From Lachnospiraceae bacterium (GTDB taxonomy: Bacteria > Bacillota > Clostridia > Lachnospirales > Lachnospiraceae), in the NCBI GenBank assembly GCA_017465475.1, contig JAFTWC010000007.1, forward strand, positions 1 through 50,654: a DNA stretch of 50,654 nt, written 5' to 3'. A model generated the notes under the pieces. It was not told where the DNA came from, ran no database searches, and worked only from the letters and a program-made list of their open reading frames with translations. The position numbers and the translations under genes were made by a program. Below, piece after piece: positions 8,045 through 16,021 of this stretch (the stretch's first letter is position 1; each line of letters begins with the position of its first letter).

Positions 8045-10633
8045 ATGACGAATAAGGCAAAGAAAAAAGTGATACTTTTGTTGTTTTGCTTATTTCTTGG
8101 CGGCACACTGACGGCGTGTTCCGGGAAGGAAGCAGGAAACAATAATGTAAAGTCAACACCGGAAGTAACGGAGGTACCGGAAGAGACCGGGGCCCCAATG
8201 GCAACGGTCACACCGGAAGCAACGGTGACACCGGAAGCGACAGCAACGCCAAAGCCGACGGCAACACCGAAACCAACCAAGGCTCCGGTGGTAGTATCGG
8301 AAGCGGAGGGAATGAAGGTGACTTCACCGGACGGAAAGACTGTCGTGCAGTTTTGGTCCGATACGGAGGGAGTATGGTACTATTCCGTAGATGACAGCCA
8401 ACAGCCGGTAATCGGAAAATCCAGAATCGGTATGGAACTGAAAGAAGGAACGTTGTTTAAAGGACTTTCTCTTAAGGAAGGAAGCCTTGCAACCAGAGAA
8501 ATGAACGAATCCTATGAACTTTTCACCGGATATAATGCAGTAATGGAAAATCACTGTAATGAAATGACGTTTGTGCTTCAAAACCAGGTGGGAAGCTTCC
8601 GGTTTGAAGTGAGAGTGCATGATGATGGCATTGGATATCGCTATACCGACGTGACGGTAGGAGACACCGAGACGATTACGGTATTGGATGAAAAGTCAGA
8701 GATTGCGCTGCAACAGGATTGTACTTCCTGGGCGTTCGGATTAAACGGAACCTATGAAGGCACCTTTGTAAAAAGAGACTATAGCCAGTTACGCGGCCTT
8801 TCTCAGAAGCTTTGTACTCCGGTACTTGTAAAGACGGGAGATTTTTGGATGCTTCTTACGGAGGCTGCGGCGCTGAATAATAACGGTGAGTTTTGTACCA
8901 GCGCATTGGAAACTAGGACAGGAAATGTGACCCTTAACTGGTGTTTCGGATTACGCAGAGACCCGGCCAAGGAAGCAAAAGGTGAAGTGGATTCTCCGGG
9001 TCATTTGGAGATTAAGACAGTAGAAACCGTGAATGGATTTCAGACTCCGTGGAGAGCAGTGGTGATATCCGAGGATATGAATGAATTTATCAATACCTCC
9101 CTGCTTGCGGATTTGAATCCGCCGGCGGATGAAGAGTTGTTTGCGGATGTCAGCTACATTAAGCCGGGAAAGGTGGCATGGAACTGGTGGTCAGAAGGTT
9201 CTGCCACGAAAGATTACAATAAACAAATCGAGTACATTGAGTTTGCAGCCGAAAACGGTTGGGAGCATATCTGTATGGATGCGGACTGGAGAATGTTTGA
9301 AAGCCGTTTGGCGGAAATTTGCCGGTATGCAAAGGACAGAGGTGTAGGTATTTTTGTTTGGGTGAATTATCGGGATTTAAAGGATAAAGCGTCCATGGAA
9401 AGCCTCATTGCAAAGTGGGCAGAGGCCGGTGTGGCGGGCCTTAAGACCGACTATTTTGAAAGTGATGAGCCGTCTGTTCTTCAGGTGATGCAAAACGTAG
9501 CAGAGTGTTGTGCAAAGAATCAGTTGATGGTACTGTATCACGGTTGTATCAGACCGGGAGGAGAGTGCCGGACCTATCCGAATATTTTATCTACCGAAGC
9601 GGTGCTTGGGGAAGAGTTCCATAAATGGTCCACGGACCCTACTGTAAAGAATTGTCTCATGTATCCGTTTACAAGAAACCTTTGCGGTTCCATGGACTAT
9701 ACACCGACCGGTGTAAAGGTGGATAATGAGGCAACCTACGGGTTCTGCCTGGCACAAACCATTGTATATGAATCTGCCCTGCAGCATTTTGCTTATGCGG
9801 CATCTGCTTATAAAAATTATAACGGACTGGCACTGTTAAATGAGATTCCTACCACCTGGGACGAAACCCGGTTCATTGAGGGCTTCCCGGGAGAAAATAT
9901 TACCCTTGCCAGAAGAAACGGCGACAACTGGTTTGTGGGCTCCATGACGGCAGAGCCGCGGATTGTGGAAATGAAGCTTGACTTCCTTGGCGAGGGAACC
10001 TATAACGCGTATATATATGAGAACAGAGAAGACGGAGCGGGACTTGTAAGAAGAGAATGCAAGGTAACAAAGGGGGACACTGTCGTACTAGAGTTAACGG
10101 CAGGCGGCGGTGCAGCCATGATGTTTACCAAGGGCACCATTGATACTACCGTGGGAGAAAATGCGGCAATGAATCCGGAAGGATATACCTATTACGAAGC
10201 AGAAAGTCCGGAAAATGTGATAACCGGCGAAGCAAAGGCTGCCAGCTCCGCGTTTTGTTCCGGCGGTCAGAAGGTGGGCTATGTAGGCCGTGCCGGCAAT
10301 ACCATAACCTTCCCGAAGGTTACGGTGGAGAAGGACGGTACTTATTGTTTGTTGCTGTCTTATTGCAGTGGTGAAAATCGAACCTTCACGATATCTGTAA
10401 ACGGAGAAACCACATATACGCTGGATAAGTTAAACAGCGGAGACTATGTGCATCCGGCGGTGGCAGCGGTACTTGTGGACTTAAAGGCAGGAAACAATGT
10501 GATTGAGTTTGGAAATAAAACAGCCTATGCACCGGACATTGACCGGATTGCTGTCAGCGAGAAGCTTGCGGATGAGTTGGATTTGTCGGAGTATGCTGAG
10601 GTGTTCTACGAGGATGCCAAGGTAGTAAAGTAG
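8045..10633 (+). CDS. Surface lipoprotein glycoside hydrolase, family 97, with C-terminal CBM-like domain
   Basis: 862 residues. The N-terminus is a lipoprotein signal (basic start, hydrophobic core, lipobox LTAC with the Cys near residue 22), followed by a Thr/Pro-rich linker built of PEATVT and PKPTAT-type repeats (about 38-80) that would span the wall. The GH97 N-terminal beta-sandwich comes next, then the catalytic barrel (VAWNWWSEG, ICMDADWR, FVWVNYRD, GLKTDYFESDEP, GEEFHKW) and the family's C-terminal beta domain. The last ~140 residues (YYEAESPENV to the end) resemble a CBM6/CBM35 carbohydrate-binding sandwich. GH97 enzymes are alpha-glucosidases or alpha-galactosidases; the Asp in LKTDYFE suggests the retaining galactosidase type, which would suit the GH36 gene nearby. 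GGAGGAAGGT precedes the ATG. An earlier in-frame start at 7958 lacks a ribosome site. Confidence 0.9.
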   Translation: MTNKAKKKVILLLFCLFLGGTLTACSGKEAGNNNVKSTPEVTEVPEETGAPMATVTPEATVTPEATATPKPTATPKPTKAPVVVSEAEGMKVTSPDGKTVVQFWSDTEGVWYYSVDDSQQPVIGKSRIGMELKEGTLFKGLSLKEGSLATREMNESYELFTGYNAVMENHCNEMTFVLQNQVGSFRFEVRVHDDGIGYRYTDVTVGDTETITVLDEKSEIALQQDCTSWAFGLNGTYEGTFVKRDYSQLRGLSQKLCTPVLVKTGDFWMLLTEAAALNNNGEFCTSALETRTGNVTLNWCFGLRRDPAKEAKGEVDSPGHLEIKTVETVNGFQTPWRAVVISEDMNEFINTSLLADLNPPADEELFADVSYIKPGKVAWNWWSEGSATKDYNKQIEYIEFAAENGWEHICMDADWRMFESRLAEICRYAKDRGVGIFVWVNYRDLKDKASMESLIAKWAEAGVAGLKTDYFESDEPSVLQVMQNVAECCAKNQLMVLYHGCIRPGGECRTYPNILSTEAVLGEEFHKWSTDPTVKNCLMYPFTRNLCGSMDYTPTGVKVDNEATYGFCLAQTIVYESALQHFAYAASAYKNYNGLALLNEIPTTWDETRFIEGFPGENITLARRNGDNWFVGSMTAEPRIVEMKLDFLGEGTYNAYIYENREDGAGLVRRECKVTKGDTVVLELTAGGGAAMMFTKGTIDTTVGENAAMNPEGYTYYEAESPENVITGEAKAASSAFCSGGQKVGYVGRAGNTITFPKVTVEKDGTYCLLLSYCSGENRTFTISVNGETTYTLDKLNSGDYVHPAVAAVLVDLKAGNNVIEFGNKTAYAPDIDRIAVSEKLADELDLSEYAEVFYEDAKVVK
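8160..8285 (+). repeat. Short tandem repeats coding a Thr/Pro-rich linker
   Basis: Imperfect repeats of ACACCGGAAGCAACGGT-type units, then ACGCCAAAGCCGACGGCAAC-type units. They encode the low-complexity linker between the lipid anchor and the GH97 catalytic part. Slippage here would change linker length without frame loss when whole codons are gained or lost. Confidence 0.7.
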
Positions 10634-10646
10634 AAGAAAATGAGGA

Positions 10647-10690
10647 AGGAAACGCAGGTTGATTTCCTAAAAGGAAATGCTTGCGTTCCT
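10647..10690 (+). other. Nested inverted repeat (stem-loop) between GH97 and GH43 genes
   Basis: Outer arms AGGAAACGCA / TGCGTTCCT, with one unpaired A, enclose a perfect inner hairpin ATTTCCT-AAA-AGGAAAT. There is no T run, so it is not a canonical terminator. It may still stall polymerase or protect the 3' end. It also overlaps the -35 of the next promoter. Confidence 0.6.
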
Positions 10691-10708
10691 CTCTAAATCT
10701 GTTATACT
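10681..10708 (+). promoter_or_regulatory. Candidate sigma-A promoter of the GH43 gene
   Basis: TTGCGT, a 16-base spacer, then TATACT, 29 bases before the GH43 ATG. The -35 lies inside the right arm of the stem-loop at 10647-10690. Confidence 0.5.
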
Positions 10709-10737
10709 GAAAGTAACGAATTTTGCGGAGGTATGTT

Positions 10738-11661
10738 ATGGAAAAGAAGTTTTGTAAGAATCCGATTGTTACATCTATGTATACGGCAGATCCGGCACCG
10801 ATGGTGTACGGAGATACGCTGTATGTTTATACAACCCACGACGAAGATCAGTTGGTAAATGATTTCTACACCATGGTGGACTGGTATTGCTTTTCAACCA
10901 AGGATATGGTGAATTGGGAACAGCACGGCCCGATTTTTTCTCTCGATGATATCCAGTGGGCAGACGACAGAGCCTGGGCACCGCAGGCTGTTGAGAGAAA
11001 CGGCAAGTTCTATTTGTATTGTCCGGTACATAAAAAGGACGGCGGCATGGCCATTGCGGTAGGAGTATCCGACAGCCCGACGGGACCGTTTACGGATTTG
11101 GGACATCCCCTTGTAGATGAGGGTGACTGGAATGATATTGACCCGACGGTATTTATTGATGATGACGGCCAGGCTTATTTGTACTTCGGAAATCCGGAGC
11201 TTCGCTATGTTCTTTTAAACGAAGACATGGTTTCCTATAACGAAGAAGTAGGCGTGGTAAAGATTCCGATGACGGAAGCGTCCTTCGGAAAGGGTAGCCA
11301 TATGACCGGAACTACGTACGGAGAAGGCCCGTGGTTCTATAAGAGAAACAATATTTACTATATGGTATATGCCGCATTCGGTGAAGGCAAGCGTGACGAA
11401 CATCTGGCATATTCCACTTCTGCATCCCCGACGGGACCGTGGGTATACGGCGGCGTTTTAATGACGGAAGAAGGAGGAGTGTTCACGAACCATCCGGGTG
11501 TATGTGATTTTAAGGGACATTCTTACCTGTTTTATCATACCGGAGAACTTCCGGGAGGCAGCCTGTTCCATCGTTCCGTTTGTGTGGCGGAGTTTAAGTA
11601 TAATGAGGACGGTACCATTGATACCATTGCAAAGTGTGACGGAGTAAGTGCAATCGAATAA
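10738..11661 (+). CDS. Glycoside hydrolase family 43 protein (arabinofuranosidase/xylosidase type)
   Basis: 307 residues, a single five-bladed beta-propeller without signal peptide, so cytosolic. The GH43 acid triad can be placed: the general base in NPIVTSMYTADPAPM (Asp of ADPAP, about residue 16), the pKa modulator in DWNDIDPTVFIDDDG, and the general acid Glu in TTYGEGPWFYKRNN. These enzymes invert and remove arabinose or xylose from plant-cell-wall oligosaccharides; the exact substrate is not determined by sequence. GGAGG precedes ATG 10738 with about 7 bases spacing; a TTG start 15 bases earlier overlaps the ribosome site and is unlikely. It sits between a GH97 enzyme and an OYE-type reductase, suggesting a small plant-glycan use locus. 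Confidence 0.88.
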   Translation: MEKKFCKNPIVTSMYTADPAPMVYGDTLYVYTTHDEDQLVNDFYTMVDWYCFSTKDMVNWEQHGPIFSLDDIQWADDRAWAPQAVERNGKFYLYCPVHKKDGGMAIAVGVSDSPTGPFTDLGHPLVDEGDWNDIDPTVFIDDDGQAYLYFGNPELRYVLLNEDMVSYNEEVGVVKIPMTEASFGKGSHMTGTTYGEGPWFYKRNNIYYMVYAAFGEGKRDEHLAYSTSASPTGPWVYGGVLMTEEGGVFTNHPGVCDFKGHSYLFYHTGELPGGSLFHRSVCVAEFKYNEDGTIDTIAKCDGVSAIE

Positions 11662-11667
11662 AGAATC

Positions 11668-11697
11668 TTGACAGCGCACCTTCAAGTACAATACAAT
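11668..11697 (+). promoter_or_regulatory. Candidate sigma-A promoter of the oxidoreductase gene
   Basis: TTGACA, an 18-base spacer, then TACAAT, seven bases after the GH43 stop. The spacer contains the left arm of a stem (11675-11683) that can pair with the downstream ribosome site. Confidence 0.6.
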
Positions 11698-11718
11698 GTA
11701 TTTGGAGGTGCGTTATTT

Positions 11719-12801
11719 ATGATAAAAGCAAATACACCGATTCAAATCGGAGGGTTTACGTTAAAAAACAGAATTACCTTTGCTCCCACGGTAAAGTTTG
11801 ATTTTACCGACGATTCGGGTAAAGCCAACGAAAAGTTAATTGCTCACTATACAGAACGTGCCAAGGGTGGCTGCGGCTTGATTTGTGTGGAAGCAACTGC
11901 GGTAACACCGGGAGGCAGGTTTTGTAAAACCCATATGGGACTTTGGAGTGATGAGCAGATTGCGGGACATAAGGAGATTACCGCAGGATGCCATGAACAT
12001 GGTGCGGTAGTGATTATTCAGTTAAATCATACCGGCTATACCGCAAATCCGGAGTGTGGTCCCGCCATCGGTCCTTCCGCAGTTACAAGACAGGGGTTTC
12101 GTGGGGAATACACTACGGTAGAAATGAGCGTAGAGGAAATTCATGCCATGCAACAGTCCTTTGTGGATGCCGCAGTGAGGGCGAAAAAAGCCGGTTATGA
12201 CGGGGTACAGTTTCACGGTTGTCACGGATATCTGATTAATCAGTTTATGGCACCGTCTGCCAACTTCAGAACGGATGAATACGGCGGTTCTGCGGAAAAC
12301 AGAGCCAGATTTTGCAGTGAGATGATTCGGAAAGTAAGAGAGCTTTGCGGACCTGACTTTTTAATTTCCGTCCGGATTTCCGGTTGCGAAAGCAATTTGG
12401 AAGAGGCCATTGCGGTGGCAGAAGAGTACGTAAAGGCCGGGTGTGAGTATTTACAGGTGTCCTCCGGTATGTCGTCATTGGACGCGGTTGCGCCGTTTCG
12501 GGATGAAAAGGTAACGGATATTCAGAGCCTTGGGGCATATTTCAAGGATCATTTCGCAGGAAGAGTACCGGTATCCTGCGTAGGCGGTTTGAGGACGCCG
12601 GAGCAGATTCACTATTTAATCGAGAACGAATATGTGGATACGGTAGATGTGGCCAAAGCGATTTTAGCCGATCCGGAGTTTGCTAACGCGGTAATAAACG
12701 GAACACCGTTTACAAAATGTTTTGAGTGCCAGGCTTGTCAGTTCGGACCGTTTACGGCACATAAATGTCCGGCAGAGATGAAGCGGTTAAAAGAATCGTA
12801 G
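11719..12801 (+). CDS. NADH:flavin oxidoreductase / old yellow enzyme family protein
   Basis: 360 residues: an FMN-binding TIM barrel alone, without the FAD/NADPH-binding half found in 2,4-dienoyl-CoA reductases. Family marks are KNRITFAPT, the OYE signature [25 protein letters not shown], and VRISG and [10 protein letters not shown] around the phosphate site. The C-terminus has four Cys ([17 protein letters not shown]), resembling the [4Fe-4S] ligand set of the dienoyl-CoA reductase/trimethylamine dehydrogenase branch, so it may carry FMN plus an iron-sulfur cluster and take electrons from another protein. GGAGGTG lies 8 bases before ATG 11719. It is followed after 12 bases by a histidine phosphatase gene, so the two are probably co-transcribed. 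The substrate is unknown; reduction of an enone-like compound is the general expectation. Confidence 0.88.
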   Translation: [360 protein letters not shown]

Positions 12802-12813
12802 AGGAGCTATGGT

Positions 12814-13506
12814 ATGCGTATTATTTTTGTAAGACACGGACATCCGAATTATGAGTTGGATTGCTTGACGGAATTGGGACATAAACACGGCGAAGCGGTG
12901 GCAAAACGGTTAAAGAAGGAGCCGATTGAGAAAATTTATTCTTCTTCCTGCGGACGTGCTATGGAAACAGCGGAGCATATTGACGTGAACTTCGGTCTTG
13001 GTGTGGAGAAACTGGAGTTTATGCGTGAAATAAAGTGGGGCTCTGCGGACGGAGCACCTGTGTATGCAGACGGACATCCTTGGATGAGTTCCGATTATAT
13101 GGTGGCGGAAGGTATGGATTTGTTGAGCCCATCCTGGCGGGAAACGGAACCTTATCGGAATAATAAAGTGGTAGCGGCAGCGGATACCTTAGGGGAAAAA
13201 TTTGATGAGTGGTTGGTTGCTTTGGGGTACAAAAGAGAGGGACAGTACTATCGGGTAGAGAATGAGAATCACCGCACCATTGTACTGGTAAGTCACGGCG
13301 GCGCATCTTCTGCGGCGTTGGCACATTTGTTTAACCTCCCGTTTTCGTTTGTTTGTTCAGCTATTTGTCCGGATTATACGGCGGTGACTGTCGTATCATT
13401 GTCCGGAAAAGAAGGAGAAAAGATTGCTCCTCGGTTTGAACTCATGAATGATGCAAGACATATTCGCGAAATTGAAAAAGAAACCGAGGGTTTTGTATTT
13501 GCATAG
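12814..13506 (+). CDS. Histidine phosphatase superfamily protein
   Basis: 230 residues. The phosphate-binding signature is FVRHGHPN at residues 5-12, where the His of RHG is the phospho-acceptor. The second catalytic His is in VLVSHGGASSAAL in the C-terminal half, and SSSCGRAMETAEHI gives the second Arg. The family covers phosphoglycerate mutases, cobalamin phosphatases and many small-molecule phosphatases; nothing here fixes the substrate. GAGGAG is at 12801-12806. The gene is the last of a probable two-gene unit with the OYE-type reductase and is closed by a terminator. It is longer than typical CobC-like members because of an insertion between the two His motifs (about 70-135). Confidence 0.85.
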   Translation: MRIIFVRHGHPNYELDCLTELGHKHGEAVAKRLKKEPIEKIYSSSCGRAMETAEHIDVNFGLGVEKLEFMREIKWGSADGAPVYADGHPWMSSDYMVAEGMDLLSPSWRETEPYRNNKVVAAADTLGEKFDEWLVALGYKREGQYYRVENENHRTIVLVSHGGASSAALAHLFNLPFSFVCSAICPDYTAVTVVSLSGKEGEKIAPRFELMNDARHIREIEKETEGFVFA

Positions 13507-13536
13507 CAAATATAGTATGAAAGCAGAGGGAAAAAG

Positions 13537-13586
13537 AAACCGGCGTATTTGTGAATTTTTCACATTAAATATGTCGGTTTTTTTAA
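13537..13586 (+). terminator. Rho-independent terminator after the phosphatase
   Basis: AAACCGGCGTATTT pairs imperfectly with AAATATGTCGGTTT around an inner GTGAA/TTCAC stem, followed by a run of T. It separates this unit from the TetR promoter. Confidence 0.75.
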
Positions 13587-13622
13587 TTATTTGTTAAAAT
13601 GTGCAAAAAAACAAACAAAAGC

Positions 13623-13651
13623 TTGAAAATAGGAAAATTGCGTGATACAAT
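13623..13651 (+). promoter_or_regulatory. Sigma-A promoter of the TetR-chemoreceptor pair
   Basis: TTGAAA, exactly 17 bases, then TACAAT. The -10 overlaps the first of two palindromic operators immediately downstream. Confidence 0.8.
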
Positions 13652-13678
13652 AAACGTGTTTATGATAAACGAGTTTAT
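13650..13678. promoter_or_regulatory. Twin palindromic operators for the adjacent TetR regulator
   Basis: Two perfect-arm palindromes in tandem, ATAAACGTGTTTAT (13650-13663) and ATAAACGAGTTTAT (13665-13678), differ only in the centre and start 15 bases apart. They cover the end of the -10 and the transcription start, where a repressor would block initiation. Pairs of 14-bp dyads beside a TetR gene are the expected pattern for autoregulation. Confidence 0.8.
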
Positions 13679-13743
13679 TTAAGGGCGTTTGTTAGGCGTT
13701 CACATACGGCAAAGACAATCATTTACGGAAAGGAGAGAGGACG

Positions 13744-14316
13744 TTGCCAAGTTCACCGAGAGTGCAAAAGGAAGTTATTTTGCAAACGGCATTTGAAATG
13801 ATTAAGCGTGACGGATATGCGTCCATCAATATCAAAACCGTTGCGAAGGAGTTGGGGTGCTCTACGCAACCGATTTCCAGACAGTTTGGAACTATGGATG
13901 GATTTCGGAGAGAATTGTTGGGATACTGTGTCGAACAATTAAAAACGTTTTTTTCTACGGAAGGAGAATTTGCATCAGATATTGTTTCGGGAATTGCAAA
14001 AGGGTATATCAGTTTGGCGTTTGATTGTCCGAATTTGTACCGGTATTTGTATATGAGTGCTCATGACGGAGAACAGATGGGGGAATTGGTCAGAACCCTG
14101 CGTTCCGAAAAGTATCATATGGTGGTTGAACGGTTAATGAAAGAACATAATATGCCGGAGACGTATGTAAAAGAGTACATGGAAACTATGAATTACTACG
14201 TGCACGGGATTGCATCCTATGTGGCGGGGGGCTACATAAAGGAGTCTAAGCAGGAAATTATGGACCGGGTACAGACGGTAAGCGATATTCTTTTGAAAAA
14301 CCGGAAAGCAATGTAA
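13744..14316 (+). CDS. TetR/AcrR-family transcriptional regulator
   Basis: 190 residues with a TTG start at 13744; GGAAAGGAGAG precedes it by about 7 bases and no ATG is better placed. The N-terminal DNA-binding domain runs from [38 protein letters not shown] to the recognition helix (STQPISRQF, about 40-48). The C-terminal all-helical part (about 65-190) is the ligand-binding and dimer domain, similar in outline to the WHG-type TetR C-termini. The twin operators at 13650-13678 overlap its promoter, so it very likely represses itself and the chemoreceptor gene 59 bases downstream. Pairing of a TetR regulator with only a chemoreceptor suggests it senses a chemical for which the cell then makes a receptor; the ligand is unknown. 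Confidence 0.88.
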   Translation: MPSSPRVQKEVILQTAFEMIKRDGYASINIKTVAKELGCSTQPISRQFGTMDGFRRELLGYCVEQLKTFFSTEGEFASDIVSGIAKGYISLAFDCPNLYRYLYMSAHDGEQMGELVRTLRSEKYHMVVERLMKEHNMPETYVKEYMETMNYYVHGIASYVAGGYIKESKQEIMDRVQTVSDILLKNRKAM

Positions 14317-14375
14317 GTAGACAGCAGCGTGGAACATGCAAAAGAAAAATACCGTGGGATGAAAGGAGTGTTGTT

Positions 14376-15752
14376 ATGAAGTTTGTCAGAAATATGAGTA
14401 TTAAGTGGAAAGTAATGTTGCCGATTGCATTGATTGCTTTTTTACTGTTGGCAACATGTTTACAGGCCAATATTGCTACCAATATGATGGTAGCGAAGTC
14501 GGTAAAAATCTCAGAGCATTTATCAGAGATTACACCGGAGGTGAAAGCTTTGTTGGATGAACAAAGTAGTTTGCTTGCCGGAATGAAATCTTCCAATAAT
14601 GTTAAGATGATAATTGCCGTAGTAGCTTCCCTTTTAGTGATTGCGGTGGCAATTATGGGGGTATTACGACCGTTGCTTGCCATGAATCGTAAGTTAAAGG
14701 GAATGATAGTTGACATTGAAGAGGGAAAAGGGGATTTGACACAACGGGTTGCAGAAAAAGGAAAGGATGAAATCGGTCAGTTGGCAGTAGGAATTAACGC
14801 ATTTATTGCCACATTACAGCGAACGATGAATCAAGTTACGGAAAGCTCCGATAAATTACATGTGGTTGTAGATAATGTGGCAGGAAAGGTATCCACGGTG
14901 AATGCAAATGCCATGGATATTTCCGCAAATATGGAGGAGCTGGCAGCTACCATGGAAGAGATTTCCGCATCCGTTGCTACCATTCGGGAAAGTACCCGGA
15001 CCGCAAACGAGAAGGTGGATGCGTTGACAGAAGCAACGAAGGACTTGGTTGTTTATGCGGATGAGATGCAGCAGAGAGCGGAAGAACTGGAACAGAAGGC
15101 AGTGGACAATAAGCAGAGTACCGATTCGGTTGTAAGGGAAAATATTGCGAAGCTTCGGAAGGCTATTGAAGACAGTAAAAAGGTGGAACGAATCAACGAA
15201 TTAACCAATGAGATTCTTCAGATTTCCGGACAGACGAATTTGCTGGCGCTGAATGCTTCCATTGAGGCTGCAAGAGCGGGAGAAGCAGGAAAGGGATTTG
15301 CAGTGGTAGCTGATGAAATCAGAGGGGTGGCGGATTCCAGCAGAACCACGGCGGATAATATTCAGGAAATCAATAAGCTGGTGGTGGCAGCGGTGACAGA
15401 GTTAACCGATTGCTCCAATGTAATTGTAACCTATATTAACGAGAATATTTTACCGGATTACGACGGTTTCGTGGATTCCGGTAAGCAGTATAATACCGAT
15501 GCGGTACATGTGAATGAAATTGTAACCGAGTTTCATCGTATGTCTGAAGTATTGAAGCACATGGTGGATGAAATCAATGAGACGGTAAGCGGAATTGCCA
15601 CGGCCATTGATGAGAGTGCGGAAAGTGTAAATGATGTAACAGGTCACACCAATGCATTAGTAGGGGATATCAATACCGTAACAGACGATATGGTTGAAAA
15701 CAAAGCAGTTGCCGAGATGCTTCATGCAGAAACGGAACGTTTTGTAAAATAA
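14376..15752 (+). CDS. Methyl-accepting chemotaxis protein with minimal ectodomain
   Basis: 458 residues. TM1 is about 12-32 and TM2 about 76-96, leaving only some 43 residues outside, too small for a standard sensor fold. HAMP follows (about 97-150; [12 protein letters not shown] to [10 protein letters not shown]). The signalling domain contains the hairpin tip [34 protein letters not shown], which contacts CheA and CheW. Such small-loop receptors often sense membrane state, intracellular cues or small hydrophobic compounds through HAMP or a partner. AAAGGAG precedes the ATG. Its position behind the TetR gene, without a terminator between, implies inducible expression. No che genes lie in this window, so it plugs into an array encoded elsewhere. 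Confidence 0.9.
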   Translation: MKFVRNMSIKWKVMLPIALIAFLLLATCLQANIATNMMVAKSVKISEHLSEITPEVKALLDEQSSLLAGMKSSNNVKMIIAVVASLLVIAVAIMGVLRPLLAMNRKLKGMIVDIEEGKGDLTQRVAEKGKDEIGQLAVGINAFIATLQRTMNQVTESSDKLHVVVDNVAGKVSTVNANAMDISANMEELAATMEEISASVATIRESTRTANEKVDALTEATKDLVVYADEMQQRAEELEQKAVDNKQSTDSVVRENIAKLRKAIEDSKKVERINELTNEILQISGQTNLLALNASIEAARAGEAGKGFAVVADEIRGVADSSRTTADNIQEINKLVVAAVTELTDCSNVIVTYINENILPDYDGFVDSGKQYNTDAVHVNEIVTEFHRMSEVLKHMVDEINETVSGIATAIDESAESVNDVTGHTNALVGDINTVTDDMVENKAVAEMLHAETERFVK

Positions 15753-15775
15753 AAGAGGGGATAGATACATAGAAA

Positions 15776-15823
15776 CAAAGACACCGGAATGTCATTGAGT
15801 TTCCGGTGTCTTTGCTCTTTTTT
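15776..15823. terminator. Terminator between convergent chemoreceptor and XRE genes
   Basis: Perfect 14-bp arms CAAAGACACCGGAA (15776-15789) and TTCCGGTGTCTTTG (15801-15814) are followed by CTCTTTTTTT on the plus strand. It serves the plus-strand unit and probably also blocks read-through from the minus side. Confidence 0.9.
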
Positions 15824-15826
15824 TGA

Positions 15827-16021
15827 TTACTCTTCGCCGAATAGTTCATCCAGCGTCTTTCCGAGAACCTTACAAATGGCCCGGCATAAGTTGATGGTAG
15901 GATTGTAGTCTCCTTTTTCGATGGAGCTTATGGTTTGCCTGGATACCCCCACCTTGTCTGCCAAATCTTGTTGAGATAGGTCTAAAGCAGCCCGGGCAGA
16001 TTTTAATTTCAAATTTTTCAT
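15827..16021 (-). CDS. Small XRE-family HTH regulator
   Basis: 64 residues, little more than one Cro/cI-type helix-turn-helix: SQQDLADKVGVSRQTISSIEKGDYNPTINLC, with recognition helix SRQTISSIE. This is the YozG/YgzD-like compact class usually found beside a small membrane protein gene. Its ATG overlaps the stop of the upstream membrane-protein gene by 4 bases (16018-16021), so the two are translationally coupled. The 45-bp dyad in front of the pair is its likely operator, giving autoregulation. It lacks any ligand-binding domain; control may come from sequestration by the membrane partner, which is inference. Confidence 0.9.
   Translation of the reverse strand: MKNLKLKSARAALDLSQQDLADKVGVSRQTISSIEKGDYNPTINLCRAICKVLGKTLDELFGEE

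Noticed and set aside
10647-10690. Stem-loop after GH97 as a terminator
   Set aside because: There is no T run, and a promoter -35 lies in its right arm; it is kept only as a structure.
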